Source: Azospirillum picis
GTDB taxonomy: Bacteria; Pseudomonadota; Alphaproteobacteria; Azospirillales; Azospirillaceae
Reading direction: 5' to 3'
Assembly: GCF_017876115.1 (NCBI RefSeq)
Contig: NZ_JAGINO010000022.1
Location: 62,001-126,000, forward strand
Length of the DNA stretch: 64,000 nt
The translations under genes and the position numbers were made by a program. Numbering within the stretch: the first letter of the stretch is position 1; each line of letters starts with the position of its first letter. Under the pieces are notes generated by a model. The model saw nothing but the letters and a program-made list of their open reading frames with translations. It was not told the origin of the DNA and did not search any database. Below are positions 55,832-64,000 of the stretch, piece by piece.

Positions 55832-57331
55832 ATGGCCGCATCCACCGAACCGCCGCGCAAGGCGCAAACCGGCGTCGCCGGGCTCGACGACATCCTCGCC
55901 GGCGGTCTCGCCCGTGACCGGGTCTTCCTGCTCGAAGGCAGTCCGGGCACCGGCAAGACCACGGTGGCGCTGCAGTTCCTGCTTGAAGGTGCCGCTGCCG
56001 GAGAGACCGGGCTCTACATCACCCTGTCGGAAACCGAACAGGAGTTGCGCGCCGCCGCCGCCACCCATGGCTGGACGCTCGGCGACGGGATCACGGTCTT
56101 CGAACTGGTCCCGCCGGAGAGCCTGCTCGACGCGGCCCACCAGCAGAGCCTGCTCTATTCCTCCGACCTGGAGCTCGGCGAGACGACCAGGCACCTGTTC
56201 GACGCCATCGAGCGGGTCAAGCCGGCGCGGATCGTCCTCGACAGCCTGTCGGAAATCCGCCTGCTGGCACAGGATTCGCTGCGCTACCGCCGCCAGATCC
56301 TCGCCCTCAAGCATTATTTCGCCCGGCATGGCGCCACCGTGCTGCTGCTCGACGACCTCACCGCCGACACCATGGACAAGACGGTGCACAGCATCGCCCA
56401 CGGCGTGATCCGCCTGGAGATGGTGACCCCGGCCTATGGCGACGAGCGGCGGCGGCTGCGCGTGCTCAAGTACCGCGGCCAGGCCTACCGCGGCGGCTAT
56501 CACGACTTCGCCATCCGCACCGGCGGCATCCGGGCCTTTCCCCGGCTGGTCGCCGCGGAGCACCGCACCGGCTTCACCGGGGAGCGCGTGGCCAGCGGCA
56601 TCGCCGAACTCGACACGCTGCTCGGCGGCGGCATGGAGCGCGGATCGAGCTCCCTCATCCTCGGCCCGGCCGGGACCGGGAAGTCGCTGTTCGCGCTCCA
56701 GTTCGCCGTGGCCGCCATCGGGCGCGGGGAGCGCGCCGCGCTGTTCGTCTTCGACGAGGAACTCGGCCTGCTGTTCGCCCGGACGAAGGCGATGGGCATC
56801 GACCTCGAAGCGCTCCGCGACCGCGGCAGCCTGCTGATCGAGCAGGTGGATGCGGCGGAGCTGTCGCCCGGGGAGTTCACCCACCGGGTTCGCGGCTGCG
56901 TCGAGCAGAACCACATCCGCACCGTGGTGATCGACAGCCTCAACGGCTACCAAGCGGCGATGCCGGAGGAGCAGCTCCTGGTCCTGCACCTGCACGAGCT
57001 GCTGCTCTTCCTGAACCGGCAGGGGGTGACGACCTTCCTCACCATCGCGCAGCATGGCCTGATCGGCGACATGCAGACGCCGGTCGACGTCACCTATCTC
57101 GCCGACACCGTCGTGCTGCTGCGCTATTTCGAGGCGGCGGGCCGGGTCCGCCGGGCGATCTCCGTGATCAAGAAGCGGGCCGGCCCGCACGAGGACACCA
57201 TCCGCGAATACCGCGTCACCGACCGCGGCATCAGCGTCGGGCCGCCGCTGGAGGAGTTCCAGGGCGTGCTGCGTGGCGTGCCCGTCTACCGCGGCGAAGA
57301 CGGCCCCCTGATGCGGGATGATCCGGCGTGA
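55832..57331 (+). CDS. KaiC-like circadian clock ATPase with two RecA domains
   Basis: The 499-residue protein starts MAASTEPPRKAQTGVAGLDD. It has tandem KaiC domains, each with a P-loop: EGSPGTGKTT near residue 36 and LGPAGTGKSLF near residue 278. LDDILAGGLARDRVFLLEGS and IAELDTLLGGGMERGSSSLIL are the two domain starts. KaiC hydrolyses ATP; the second domain can autophosphorylate in cyanobacteria. There is no kaiA or kaiB here. It overlaps the start of a hybrid histidine kinase (GTGA), suggesting the pair signals together. Confidence 0.93.
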   Translation: MAASTEPPRKAQTGVAGLDDILAGGLARDRVFLLEGSPGTGKTTVALQFLLEGAAAGETGLYITLSETEQELRAAAATHGWTLGDGITVFELVPPESLLDAAHQQSLLYSSDLELGETTRHLFDAIERVKPARIVLDSLSEIRLLAQDSLRYRRQILALKHYFARHGATVLLLDDLTADTMDKTVHSIAHGVIRLEMVTPAYGDERRRLRVLKYRGQAYRGGYHDFAIRTGGIRAFPRLVAAEHRTGFTGERVASGIAELDTLLGGGMERGSSSLILGPAGTGKSLFALQFAVAAIGRGERAALFVFDEELGLLFARTKAMGIDLEALRDRGSLLIEQVDAAELSPGEFTHRVRGCVEQNHIRTVVIDSLNGYQAAMPEEQLLVLHLHELLLFLNRQGVTTFLTIAQHGLIGDMQTPVDVTYLADTVVLLRYFEAAGRVRRAISVIKKRAGPHEDTIREYRVTDRGISVGPPLEEFQGVLRGVPVYRGEDGPLMRDDPA

Positions 57332-59433
57332 GCGGGACCGACCCGATGGAGCGCGCGCTGGTCCTGGCGCCGCGCGGACGGGATGCCGCCGTCGCGTCCG
57401 CCCTGCTGGCCGAGGTCGGGATCGCCACCCAGGTCTGTCCCGACCTGACGGCGTTGTGCGACGCGCTGGACGAGGGGGCGGGGCTGCTCATCCTGGTCGA
57501 GGAGGCCGTGCGCACCGCCGACCTCCAGCGGCTCGTCGCCTGGATCGGCGCACAGCCGCCCTGGTCCGATCTGCCGGTCGTGCTGCTGACGATGCGCGGC
57601 GACGGGGCCGAGCGCACGCCCGAGGCCGCCCGCCTGACCGAACTGCTCGGCAACGTCACCTTCATCGAGCGCCCCTTTCACCCGACCACCCTGGTCAGCG
57701 TGGTGCGCACCTGCCTGCGCGGGCGGCGGCGCCAGGTCGAGGCGCGGGCGCACCTGGTCGAGCGCGAGCGCCTGCTCGCCGACTTGGCCGGCGAGCGCGC
57801 CCGCTTCGCGACGTTGATCGAGCATCTGCCGGTCGGCGTCTCGCTGATGGACAGGGACGGCCGGGTCACGCTGTGCAACCCGGCCTTCGAGAGGTTCCTG
57901 CCGGACGCGGTGATCCCGTCCCGGCATCCCGACGAGAACCACGGCTGGGTCGGGTACGACGACCAGGGGCGCCGGCTGCCTCGCGACCAGTTCCCCGGCG
58001 CGCGGGCCCTGCGCGGCGAGATGGTCCATGGCGTCGAGTTCACCTACCGGCTGCCGGACGGGTCGGCGACCTGGCTCCGGGTCAGCGGCGTGCCGGTGCG
58101 CGACGGGGCGGGCCGGGTGGCCGGGGCTCTCGCGGTCATTGTCGACATCGGCGCGCAGAAGGCGGCGCAGGAGGCCCTGCAGCGCCTCACGGCGATGCTC
58201 GAGGCCACGGTGCAGGAGCGCACCCGCGAACTGGAGGAGGCGCTGGAGCGCCTGCGCGCCGAGATGCGCGACCGCGAGCGCGCCGAGGAGCAGTTGCGCC
58301 AGACCCAGAAGCTGGAGACCCTCGGCCAGCTCACCGGCGGCGTCGCGCACGACTTCAACAACCTGCTGATGGCGGTGCTCGGCAACCTGGAGCTGCTGCG
58401 CAAGCGGATTCCCGACGACCCGACGACGGAGCGCCTCTTCGACGGGGCCATGCAGGGGGCGCGGCGTGGGGCCACCCTGACGCAGCGGCTGCTGGCCTTC
58501 GCCCGCCGCCAGGACCTGCAGCCGCAGGCGGTCGACCTCTGCGGCCTGCTGGAGGGCATGCGGACGTTGCTGGAGCGTTCGGCGGGGCCGCGCGTCGTGG
58601 TGCGGATCGAGGGACCCGACGCCCTGCCCCCGGCGCTGATCGATCCCAACCAGCTCGAGCTGGCGATCCTGAACCTCGCCATCAACGCCCGTGACGCCAT
58701 GCCGGATGGCGGCACGCTGACCGTGTCGCTGGACGAGGCGCCGGCTCCCGCGGGCTCCGCGTTGCCACCCGGCGTCCATCCGCGGATTCGCGTGCGCGAC
58801 ACCGGCACCGGCATGGATGCGCTGACGCTGACGCGGGCGATCGAGCCGTTCTTCTCGACCAAGGGCATCGGCAAGGGCACCGGGCTCGGGCTGTCGATGG
58901 TCCATGGCCTGGCGGTGCAGTCCGGCGGCGCGTTCCGGCTGTCGAGCGTGCCGGGCGAGGGCGCGCTGGTGGAGCTGTGGCTGCCGAGGGCGGCGACGCC
59001 GGTCCGGGCGGCCGAGCCGGCAGCGGCCGCGGCGGTCGACGTGTCTCCCGGCCTGGTGCTCGTGGTCGACGACGACGCGCTGATCGCCATGAGCACCGTC
59101 GACATGCTGGCCGATCTCGGCCACACCGTCGTCGAGGCGAATTCCGGCAGCGAGGCGCTGGAAATCCTGCGCAGCGGCCAGCCGGTCGACCTGTTGCTGA
59201 CGGACTATGCGATGCCCGGCATGACCGGCGCCGAACTCGCCCGCGCGGCCAGGGCGATGCTCCCGGACCTGCCGGTGCTGCTGGCGACCGGCTACGCCGA
59301 CCTGCCGGACGGTGCCGGCGCCGACCTGCCGCGCCTCGCCAAGCCCTACACCCAGACCCAGCTCGCGACCGCCACCGCCAGGCTCCTCGGCAAAGCGGCC
59401 GCAGGCAGGAGCAGGCCGGAGGACGCGGCCTAG
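57328..59433 (+). CDS. Hybrid sensor histidine kinase with PAS and receiver domains
   Basis: The 701-residue protein starts at a GTG that overlaps the kaiC stop. An N-terminal receiver-like region (residues 1-130) appears to lack the canonical phospho-acceptor set. A PAS domain (residues 160-280, HLPVGVSLMDRDGRVTLCN) leads to a coiled coil (EALQRLTAMLEATVQERTRELEE), HisKA with His341 in GGVAHDFNN, a kinase domain (NLAINARDAMPDGG, DTGTGMD, GLGLSMVHG) and a C-terminal receiver with Asp626 in LLLTDYAMPG. The KaiC partner probably modulates it, or is modulated by it. Confidence 0.95.
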   Translation: MSGTDPMERALVLAPRGRDAAVASALLAEVGIATQVCPDLTALCDALDEGAGLLILVEEAVRTADLQRLVAWIGAQPPWSDLPVVLLTMRGDGAERTPEAARLTELLGNVTFIERPFHPTTLVSVVRTCLRGRRRQVEARAHLVERERLLADLAGERARFATLIEHLPVGVSLMDRDGRVTLCNPAFERFLPDAVIPSRHPDENHGWVGYDDQGRRLPRDQFPGARALRGEMVHGVEFTYRLPDGSATWLRVSGVPVRDGAGRVAGALAVIVDIGAQKAAQEALQRLTAMLEATVQERTRELEEALERLRAEMRDRERAEEQLRQTQKLETLGQLTGGVAHDFNNLLMAVLGNLELLRKRIPDDPTTERLFDGAMQGARRGATLTQRLLAFARRQDLQPQAVDLCGLLEGMRTLLERSAGPRVVVRIEGPDALPPALIDPNQLELAILNLAINARDAMPDGGTLTVSLDEAPAPAGSALPPGVHPRIRVRDTGTGMDALTLTRAIEPFFSTKGIGKGTGLGLSMVHGLAVQSGGAFRLSSVPGEGALVELWLPRAATPVRAAEPAAAAAVDVSPGLVLVVDDDALIAMSTVDMLADLGHTVVEANSGSEALEILRSGQPVDLLLTDYAMPGMTGAELARAARAMLPDLPVLLATGYADLPDGAGADLPRLAKPYTQTQLATATARLLGKAAAGRSRPEDAA

Positions 59434-59445
59434 AGTGTGATCGTC

Positions 59446-59463
59446 TCAAGCGGTATCGCTTGA
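59446..59463 (+). terminator. Hairpin after the histidine kinase gene
   Basis: TCAAGCG and CGCTTGA form a perfect 7-base stem with a GTAT loop, 13 bases past the stop. No T-tract. It may end the kaiC operon. Confidence 0.5.
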
Positions 59464-59504
59464 AACGGGACCCGCACGGAGAACCAAAAGCTTAGAGTTC
59501 GGCG

Positions 59505-59663
59505 GCCTTGCCGAAGCAAGGCAATCGCATATGGCGGTTATCGCCCTCTCCCGCCTCTCGCACAAACTTCGTTTGTGCTGACCGTCAGGCGGATCAAAGA
59601 TTCGCTGAGAGCCCCAGGAGAGGGAGTCATATGCGATAGCCGTGCTTGCCGAAGAGGCCCGGC
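59505..59663. repeat. Palindromic element with nested arms (possible MITE-like)
   Basis: ATCGCATATG (59524-59533) pairs with CATATGCGAT (59628-59637), and inside them CCCTCTCC (59544-59551) with GGAGAGGG (59617-59624). At the centre is a perfect hairpin GCACAAA-CTTCG-TTTGTGC (59560-59578). A GCCTTG-CCGAAG-CAAGGC hairpin starts the element and CTTGCCGAAG recurs at its right side. It codes for nothing visible. Confidence 0.65.
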
Positions 59664-59721
59664 TTGACATTGTCCTGATCTGGACCACATCATCCAGCCA
59701 TGGACAAGAGGAGATCGCGCC

Positions 59722-60285
59722 ATGCCCGTCCCCCTGCGTGGCCCCCTGCGGGCTCCCCTGCGTGCCGACAGCTACCGCATCGCCGACGCGGCCGCGGCGG
59801 GGCCGGCCCTCCTCCAGCCTGACCGGTTCACGCCGGCCAAGCGCCGGCAGCTCGGCGCGCCGGGGCTGCGCACCTTCCTGGCCATCGCCGACCGCTGGGG
59901 CTGGACGGAGGCCGAGCGCCTGCTGGTGCTGGGCTCGCCCGGCCGTTCGACCTATTTCGCCTGGGTCGCCAAGGCGCGCGACGGCCAGGACCTGACCCTG
60001 CCGGTCGACGTGCTGCTGCGCATTTCCGCCGTGCTGGGCATCCACAAGGCGCTGATGATCCTGTTCGGCTCGGAACCGGCGGCCTTGGACTGGCTGACCG
60101 GCCCGCATGACGGGCCGTCCTTCGGCGGCCAGCCGCCGATGGCGCTGGTCACCAACGGCACGATGGACGGTCCCATGCTGGTGCGCCGCTACCTCGACGC
60201 CGCGCGTGGCGGCGTCTTCGGGCCGCCCGGCCCCATGGATGAGGCGGCCGCCCCCTATGGTGACGACGACATCGTGATCGTGTGA
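59722..60285 (+). CDS. Xre/MbcA/ParS-type antitoxin
   Basis: The 187-residue protein has an N-terminal helix-turn-helix-like region (AKRRQLGAPGLRTFLAIADRWGWTEAERLLVLG) and the C-terminal antitoxin segment (LLRISAVLGIHKALMILFGSEPAALDWL) of the MbcA/ParS/Xre toxin-binding family, extended by an acidic tail. The next gene is a RES-domain toxin five bases downstream. The antitoxin should neutralise the toxin and repress its own promoter. Confidence 0.85.
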   Translation: MPVPLRGPLRAPLRADSYRIADAAAAGPALLQPDRFTPAKRRQLGAPGLRTFLAIADRWGWTEAERLLVLGSPGRSTYFAWVAKARDGQDLTLPVDVLLRISAVLGIHKALMILFGSEPAALDWLTGPHDGPSFGGQPPMALVTNGTMDGPMLVRRYLDAARGGVFGPPGPMDEAAAPYGDDDIVIV

Positions 60286-60289
60286 GACC

Positions 60290-60958
60290 GTGACGACCGG
60301 CATCGCGATACCGCACCCGACGCACCGCCTGATCCCGTCCCGGTTCCCGCCGATCCCGGCCTTCGACGGCGTGACGCACCCGGACGACCTCGAAGCCGTC
60401 ATGGAGCTGGAAGGCTGGACCAACGACCGCCTGGTTCGGGAGCGCGTCGCGCGGCTGCCGCGCGACCAGTGGGTCTACGGCGTCCCCAACGCCTCGGTGG
60501 TGATGGCCGCCTTCCTGCACGCCGCCCCCGGCGGCGGCCGCTTCAACAGCGGCGAGCTCGGCGCCTGGTATGGGGCGTGGGCGCTCAAGACGGCCATCGC
60601 CGAGGTCGCCCACCATCTCCGGCGCGAGGCGGTCCACCGCCGGCTTCCCGAGATGCGGCTGACCTACCGCCTCTACACCGCCCGCCTCGACGGCGGCTTC
60701 CTCGACATCCGCGGCCAGGGCGCCGCCCGGCCCGACCTGTACGCGACGGCCGACTACCGCGCCTCCCAGGCCTTCGGCGAGGAGGTGCGCCGGACGGGGC
60801 CGGCCGCCGGCATCGCCTACGACAGCCTGCGCCACCGCGGCGGCATCAACGCCGTCGCCTACCGGCCGCGCCGGATCCTGGAGGTGACCCAGGCGGACCA
60901 TTACGAGATCACGGCACCGGTCGAGGGGGCGGTGGTGGCGCGGCGGAAGGGGCTCTGA
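60290..60958 (+). CDS. RES-domain toxin
   Basis: The 222-residue protein starts at a GTG four bases after the antitoxin stop. It has the RES fold with the conserved Arg (HRLIPSRFPP or GGGRFNSGEL), Glu in ALKTAIAEVAHHL and Ser in IAYDSLRHRGG. RES toxins such as MbcT degrade NAD by phosphorolysis or hydrolysis. Together with the preceding gene it forms a toxin-antitoxin module. Confidence 0.87.
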   Translation: MTTGIAIPHPTHRLIPSRFPPIPAFDGVTHPDDLEAVMELEGWTNDRLVRERVARLPRDQWVYGVPNASVVMAAFLHAAPGGGRFNSGELGAWYGAWALKTAIAEVAHHLRREAVHRRLPEMRLTYRLYTARLDGGFLDIRGQGAARPDLYATADYRASQAFGEEVRRTGPAAGIAYDSLRHRGGINAVAYRPRRILEVTQADHYEITAPVEGAVVARRKGL

Positions 60959-61017
60959 GACCGGCGCCGCCGCCGGATGGGGCGGCGACGCCTTTTCCCG
61001 GATCAGCCGGTGATGAC

Positions 61018-63708
61018 TCAGCCGGTGATGAACCAGCCGGCCGAGACCTGATCCGCCCGCACCCCCATGAGCTGCACGCTGTCGGAGGAGCCGAACCGCA
61101 CCAGTGCGTCGGCGCCCAGGCTCTCCACCATCCAGGTCTGCCCGGCCCCGATCTGCAGGCGGTCGCCGCCGGCCGCGTCGAAGTCGGTGATGACATCGGC
61201 GCCGCTGCGCGACCCGAACGCGAAGAGGTCCGCCCCGGCCCCGCCGGTCAGCGTGTCGGCCCCGATCCCGCCGACCAGCACGTCGCTGCCGTCGCCGCCG
61301 ACCAGCCAGTCGTTGCCGGCACCTCCGGACAGGTAGTCGTTGCCCGCCCCGCCGCTCAGGGTGTCGGCGAAGCGGCCGCCGACCAGCAGGTCGGTGCCGC
61401 CGTCCCCGGTCAGGGCGGCGCCCGCCGTGGCGGCCGGGTCGGCCACCTGGGCACGGAACGCGGCGCCCGACGTCTGCCCCTGCGCGTCGGTCAGGGTGAC
61501 GGTGCCGGCGAAGGTGCCGCCGGCGTAGAGGTGGTTCACAGACAGGCTGCCGGCTCCCCCCGTCACCGCCCGCGTGGTGGTCTGCCCGTCGCCCCAGGCC
61601 ACCGCGACCGCGACGGCGGCGTCATGGCCCGCCCCGCCGGCCAAGCCCCCGATGGTCAGGTCGACGGCGTTCGCATTGCCGGCCAGCCTGTCCTCCGGCA
61701 GCCGGTCGAGGTCGATGGCCAGGACGTCCCGGATCTGGTTCTTCGAATCGCCCGGGGCCGGGTCCTTCGCGCCGAGATAGGCGACGCCGTCGGACGTCAG
61801 GGTGAGCACGTCGTAGCCGGCGCCCAGGTCCGACCCGTCGGCGGCGGTGATGCGGCGGACGGCGCCGCTGTCGAGGTTCTTGACGTAGAAGTCCGCCACG
61901 CCGTTGGTGTCGCCGGCGTCGAGGTTGCTGGCGGTGCTGGAGAACACCACCGACCGCCCGTCGGCGCTGAACTTCGCGGCGTTGCTGACGCCGTTGGCCG
62001 CCGTGCCGTCCGCCGCCGTGCTGACCAGCTCGACGGCCCCGGTCGCGGTGTCGAGGATGTTGACGCTGCCGCCCTGTATCCGGCTGAACAGGACGAAGCG
62101 TCCATCCGCCGACAGGTCGATGGGGGCGTTCGGGTCCAGGGAGCCGTTCACCTCGAAGGTGGTTTCGGCGCCGGTTCCCATGTTGCGGACGACGAGGTCG
62201 GTGTGGGTGCTCGGGGGGGCGGAGGCGCCGTTGTCGATGGTGCGCAGCCGTGCGAACGCCAGGATGCCGCCATCGGCGGACAAGGCCGGCGGGCCGAGCG
62301 GCCTCAGCCCGTTCTGCGTATCGGAGAGGCTCGTTCTCGTGCCGGTATCCGTGTCGTAAAGGACGGTGGGCAGCCCGTTGAATCCACGGGGGGCCTTGCT
62401 CTGGAACGCGGCCACGTCCCCGTCCGCGGAGAGGACGAGGTTGAAGGGCAGGTTGGTCGCGGCGTCGACGGCGGCGGTGTTCCCGGTGACGAGATCCCGG
62501 ATGCGGACCTCGCTCGGACCACCCATCCCGAAGTACCCGCCATACTGGACGTTGCCGTAGGCGATGGCCGATCCGTCATCGGACAGGGCAAGGGCCGACT
62601 GGGTGCTGGCGCTGGAATCCCCCACCCGGTCGATCTTCGACACCACGCCGGTTTGCAGATCCTTCAGGTACACGTCGATGCTGTAGTGGCCGTAGGGCTG
62701 CTGCGAGGTCGCGGCGTCCAGCGACTTGACGCCATAGGCCAGGTAACGGCCCTCGGCCGAGATCGCCGCGACGTTGACGGCCTGGTCGGTGCTGCCGGTG
62801 TCCGTGTTCTTGACGATGGTGGACACCGCCGTCGCATCGAAGCCCGCCGGCCCCCAGGACAGCAGCGGCGCCGCCGGGCCGACGGGGTCCGGGGCGGAAC
62901 CGCCGCCGGACAGCAGCACGTTCTCGCGCGTCAGCGATGCCTTGGTGACGCCGACGAGCTGCACGCCGGTGTTGCCGCTGAACATGACGTTCAGCCCGTT
63001 GGCGTCCTCGGTGGCGGAGGCCACCAGCGCCTCGAAGCTCAGGCCGCTCCAGCCCCGCAGGTCCAGCACGTCGCCGCCGGCGCCGGCCTGGAAGTCGCCG
63101 ATGGCGTCCCAGCCGTCGTTGGGGTCGATGACGAAGCGGTCGGAGCCGGCGCCGCCGACCATCCAGTCGTTGCCGCCGCCGCCGATGATGACGTCGTTGC
63201 CGGCGGTGCCGCTCAGCAGGTCGCGCGCGGCGGTGCCGGTGATGGTGGTGGAGGCGGGCGGAGCCGACGGATCGCCGCCGGCCAGCCGGAAGTTGGCGGC
63301 GGTCAGGCTGGCCGGGGCCACGCCCTGCAGGCGCACGCTGGCGGTGTCGCTGAAGGTGATGACGGTGTCGCCGCCCTCGGCGGTCGCCTTCGACAGCACG
63401 TCCTGGAGGCTGGCGAGGCCGGTGTAGGCGGTCAGGTCCAGCACGTCGCCGCCGGTGCCGGCCTGGAAGTCGGCGATGTAGTCCCAGCCGCCGCCGGGGG
63501 CCAGCACGAAGCGGTCGCTGCCCGCGCCGCCCTGCATCCAGTCGTTGCCGCCGCCGCCGGCGAGCGTGTCGTTCCCGTCGCCGCCCATCAGTTGGTCGCG
63601 GCCGGCGCCGCCGGTCAGCAGGTCGTTGCCCGCGCCGCCACCGATGGTGTTGTCCTCATTGCCGCCGGTCAAGGTGTCGTTCCCGGCCGTCCCCCAGATA
63701 GTCGCCAT
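61018..63708 (-). CDS. Large RTX protein with internal beta-propeller-like repeats
   Basis: The 896-residue protein starts MATIWGTAGNDTLTGGNEDN. Two RTX/hemolysin-type blocks with GGxGxDxLx nonapeptides occupy the first 230 residues, a region with PD40/WD40-like repeats (SAEGRYLAYGV, SDDGSAIAYGN, SADGDVAAFQS, SADGGILAFAR, SADGRFVLFSR, SADGRSVVFSS) runs from about 330 to 680, and a C-terminal RTX block (GGAGNDYLSGGAGNDWLVGG) with a WGDG PKD-like segment follows. No signal peptide. Type I secretion is likely. The propeller could bind a protein or glycan outside the cell. A duplicated 14-base stretch lies at its stop codon. Confidence 0.82.
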   Translation of the reverse strand: MATIWGTAGNDTLTGGNEDNTIGGGAGNDLLTGGAGRDQLMGGDGNDTLAGGGGNDWMQGGAGSDRFVLAPGGGWDYIADFQAGTGGDVLDLTAYTGLASLQDVLSKATAEGGDTVITFSDTASVRLQGVAPASLTAANFRLAGGDPSAPPASTTITGTAARDLLSGTAGNDVIIGGGGNDWMVGGAGSDRFVIDPNDGWDAIGDFQAGAGGDVLDLRGWSGLSFEALVASATEDANGLNVMFSGNTGVQLVGVTKASLTRENVLLSGGGSAPDPVGPAAPLLSWGPAGFDATAVSTIVKNTDTGSTDQAVNVAAISAEGRYLAYGVKSLDAATSQQPYGHYSIDVYLKDLQTGVVSKIDRVGDSSASTQSALALSDDGSAIAYGNVQYGGYFGMGGPSEVRIRDLVTGNTAAVDAATNLPFNLVLSADGDVAAFQSKAPRGFNGLPTVLYDTDTGTRTSLSDTQNGLRPLGPPALSADGGILAFARLRTIDNGASAPPSTHTDLVVRNMGTGAETTFEVNGSLDPNAPIDLSADGRFVLFSRIQGGSVNILDTATGAVELVSTAADGTAANGVSNAAKFSADGRSVVFSSTASNLDAGDTNGVADFYVKNLDSGAVRRITAADGSDLGAGYDVLTLTSDGVAYLGAKDPAPGDSKNQIRDVLAIDLDRLPEDRLAGNANAVDLTIGGLAGGAGHDAAVAVAVAWGDGQTTTRAVTGGAGSLSVNHLYAGGTFAGTVTLTDAQGQTSGAAFRAQVADPAATAGAALTGDGGTDLLVGGRFADTLSGGAGNDYLSGGAGNDWLVGGDGSDVLVGGIGADTLTGGAGADLFAFGSRSGADVITDFDAAGGDRLQIGAGQTWMVESLGADALVRFGSSDSVQLMGVRADQVSAGWFITG

Positions 63709-64000
63709 GCGTGCGCTCCACCAGCTTATTGTTGCAGAAGCGCGCCCATCTTCGCCGCAGGGTCGTTCCGGGCAACCCACTCACTCAGCCATCATCCATC
63801 CTGGCGTGCGCATGCCGAACGTGACCCCGTTGGGATGATGCGCAATCTTTAAGGGAAGCCGGAACCGGGCGGCCACCCCCGCGCGGACCGCCGCACCGGC
63901 CGAAGCCGTACCGCAAATGGTTTGGGGCGACGGCCTGGGGCAATGATCTGGGGACGCGAAACGGGATCGCAGACCGGGAGGGAGGATGTCGGAGGTTTCA
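63709..64000. other. Right edge of the window, no gene called
   Basis: These 290 bases upstream of the RTX gene hold no recognisable gene. The RTX promoter should be here. A frame may begin at the extreme right but cannot be judged. Confidence 0.35.

Noticed and set aside
60469-63852. A 1127-residue plus-strand open frame
   Set aside because: It is a shadow of the RTX gene and of the RES toxin; its composition is low complexity and it has no domains.

Overview
The window is very GC-rich bacterial DNA with strong G/C third-position bias. The gene set (MmsA, CyoABCD, a periplasmic nitrate reductase operon, an alphaproteobacterial RpoH, secreted RTX proteins, KaiC-like clock ATPase with a hybrid kinase, DUF1127) points to an alphaproteobacterium of the Rhodospirillales/Azospirillum type. 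That placement is inference from gene content and style; no rRNA is present. Two identical tRNA-Glu(CTC) genes are the only RNA genes seen.

Left part, 1-23.7 kb: valine catabolism (partial acyl-CoA dehydrogenase and mmsA), ilvA, the nap operon napEFDABC on the minus strand, a divergent TetR regulator with an amidase, the cytochrome bo-type oxidase operon cyoABCD, and a long plus-strand operon with an NMT1/SsuA-type ABC transporter followed by four enzymes (enolase superfamily, Gfo/Idh/MocA, a DUF993-type aldolase-like protein, and a xylose-isomerase-like TIM barrel). The operon has a near-ideal palindromic operator in front of it.

Middle island, 23.9-29.1 kb: this is the most unusual region. 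Codon use is visibly more relaxed than in the flanks. It encodes an unknown protein, a CHAT-fold protease with a visible His/Cys pair, a large protein whose N-terminal 220 residues are a complete second copy of ribosomal protein L3 fused to an unknown 250-residue C-terminal region, and, convergently, a 272-residue protein with a Cys at position 3 and a pattern resembling bacterial gasdermins. CHAT proteases next to gasdermins are a known cell-death defence arrangement; an L3 paralogue fused into such a locus is, as far as I know, not described.

29.6-44.3 kb is mostly housekeeping: DUF1127, GNAT proteins, a threonine/serine ammonia-lyase-like enzyme, a PhzF protein, rpoH, rluD, a threonine aldolase, the tRNA-Glu pair, a decayed copy of an antiporter 3' end beside its intact parent, a parallel beta-helix protein, TerC and an RlmL-like methyltransferase.

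44.4-64 kb is accessory. Three regulator/enzyme pairs are divergently transcribed (AraC/SDR, LysR/SDR, TetR/esterase). It also holds a GH5 endoglucanase with two binding modules shared with the beta-helix protein, two RTX calcium-binding proteins, a KaiC plus hybrid histidine kinase operon, an Xre/MbcA-RES toxin-antitoxin pair and a broken ABC ATPase. None of the four large extracellular-looking proteins has an N-terminal signal peptide, which suggests type I secretion. Hairpin repeats of the form CCCTCTCCCGC...GCGGGAGAGGG recur between genes.
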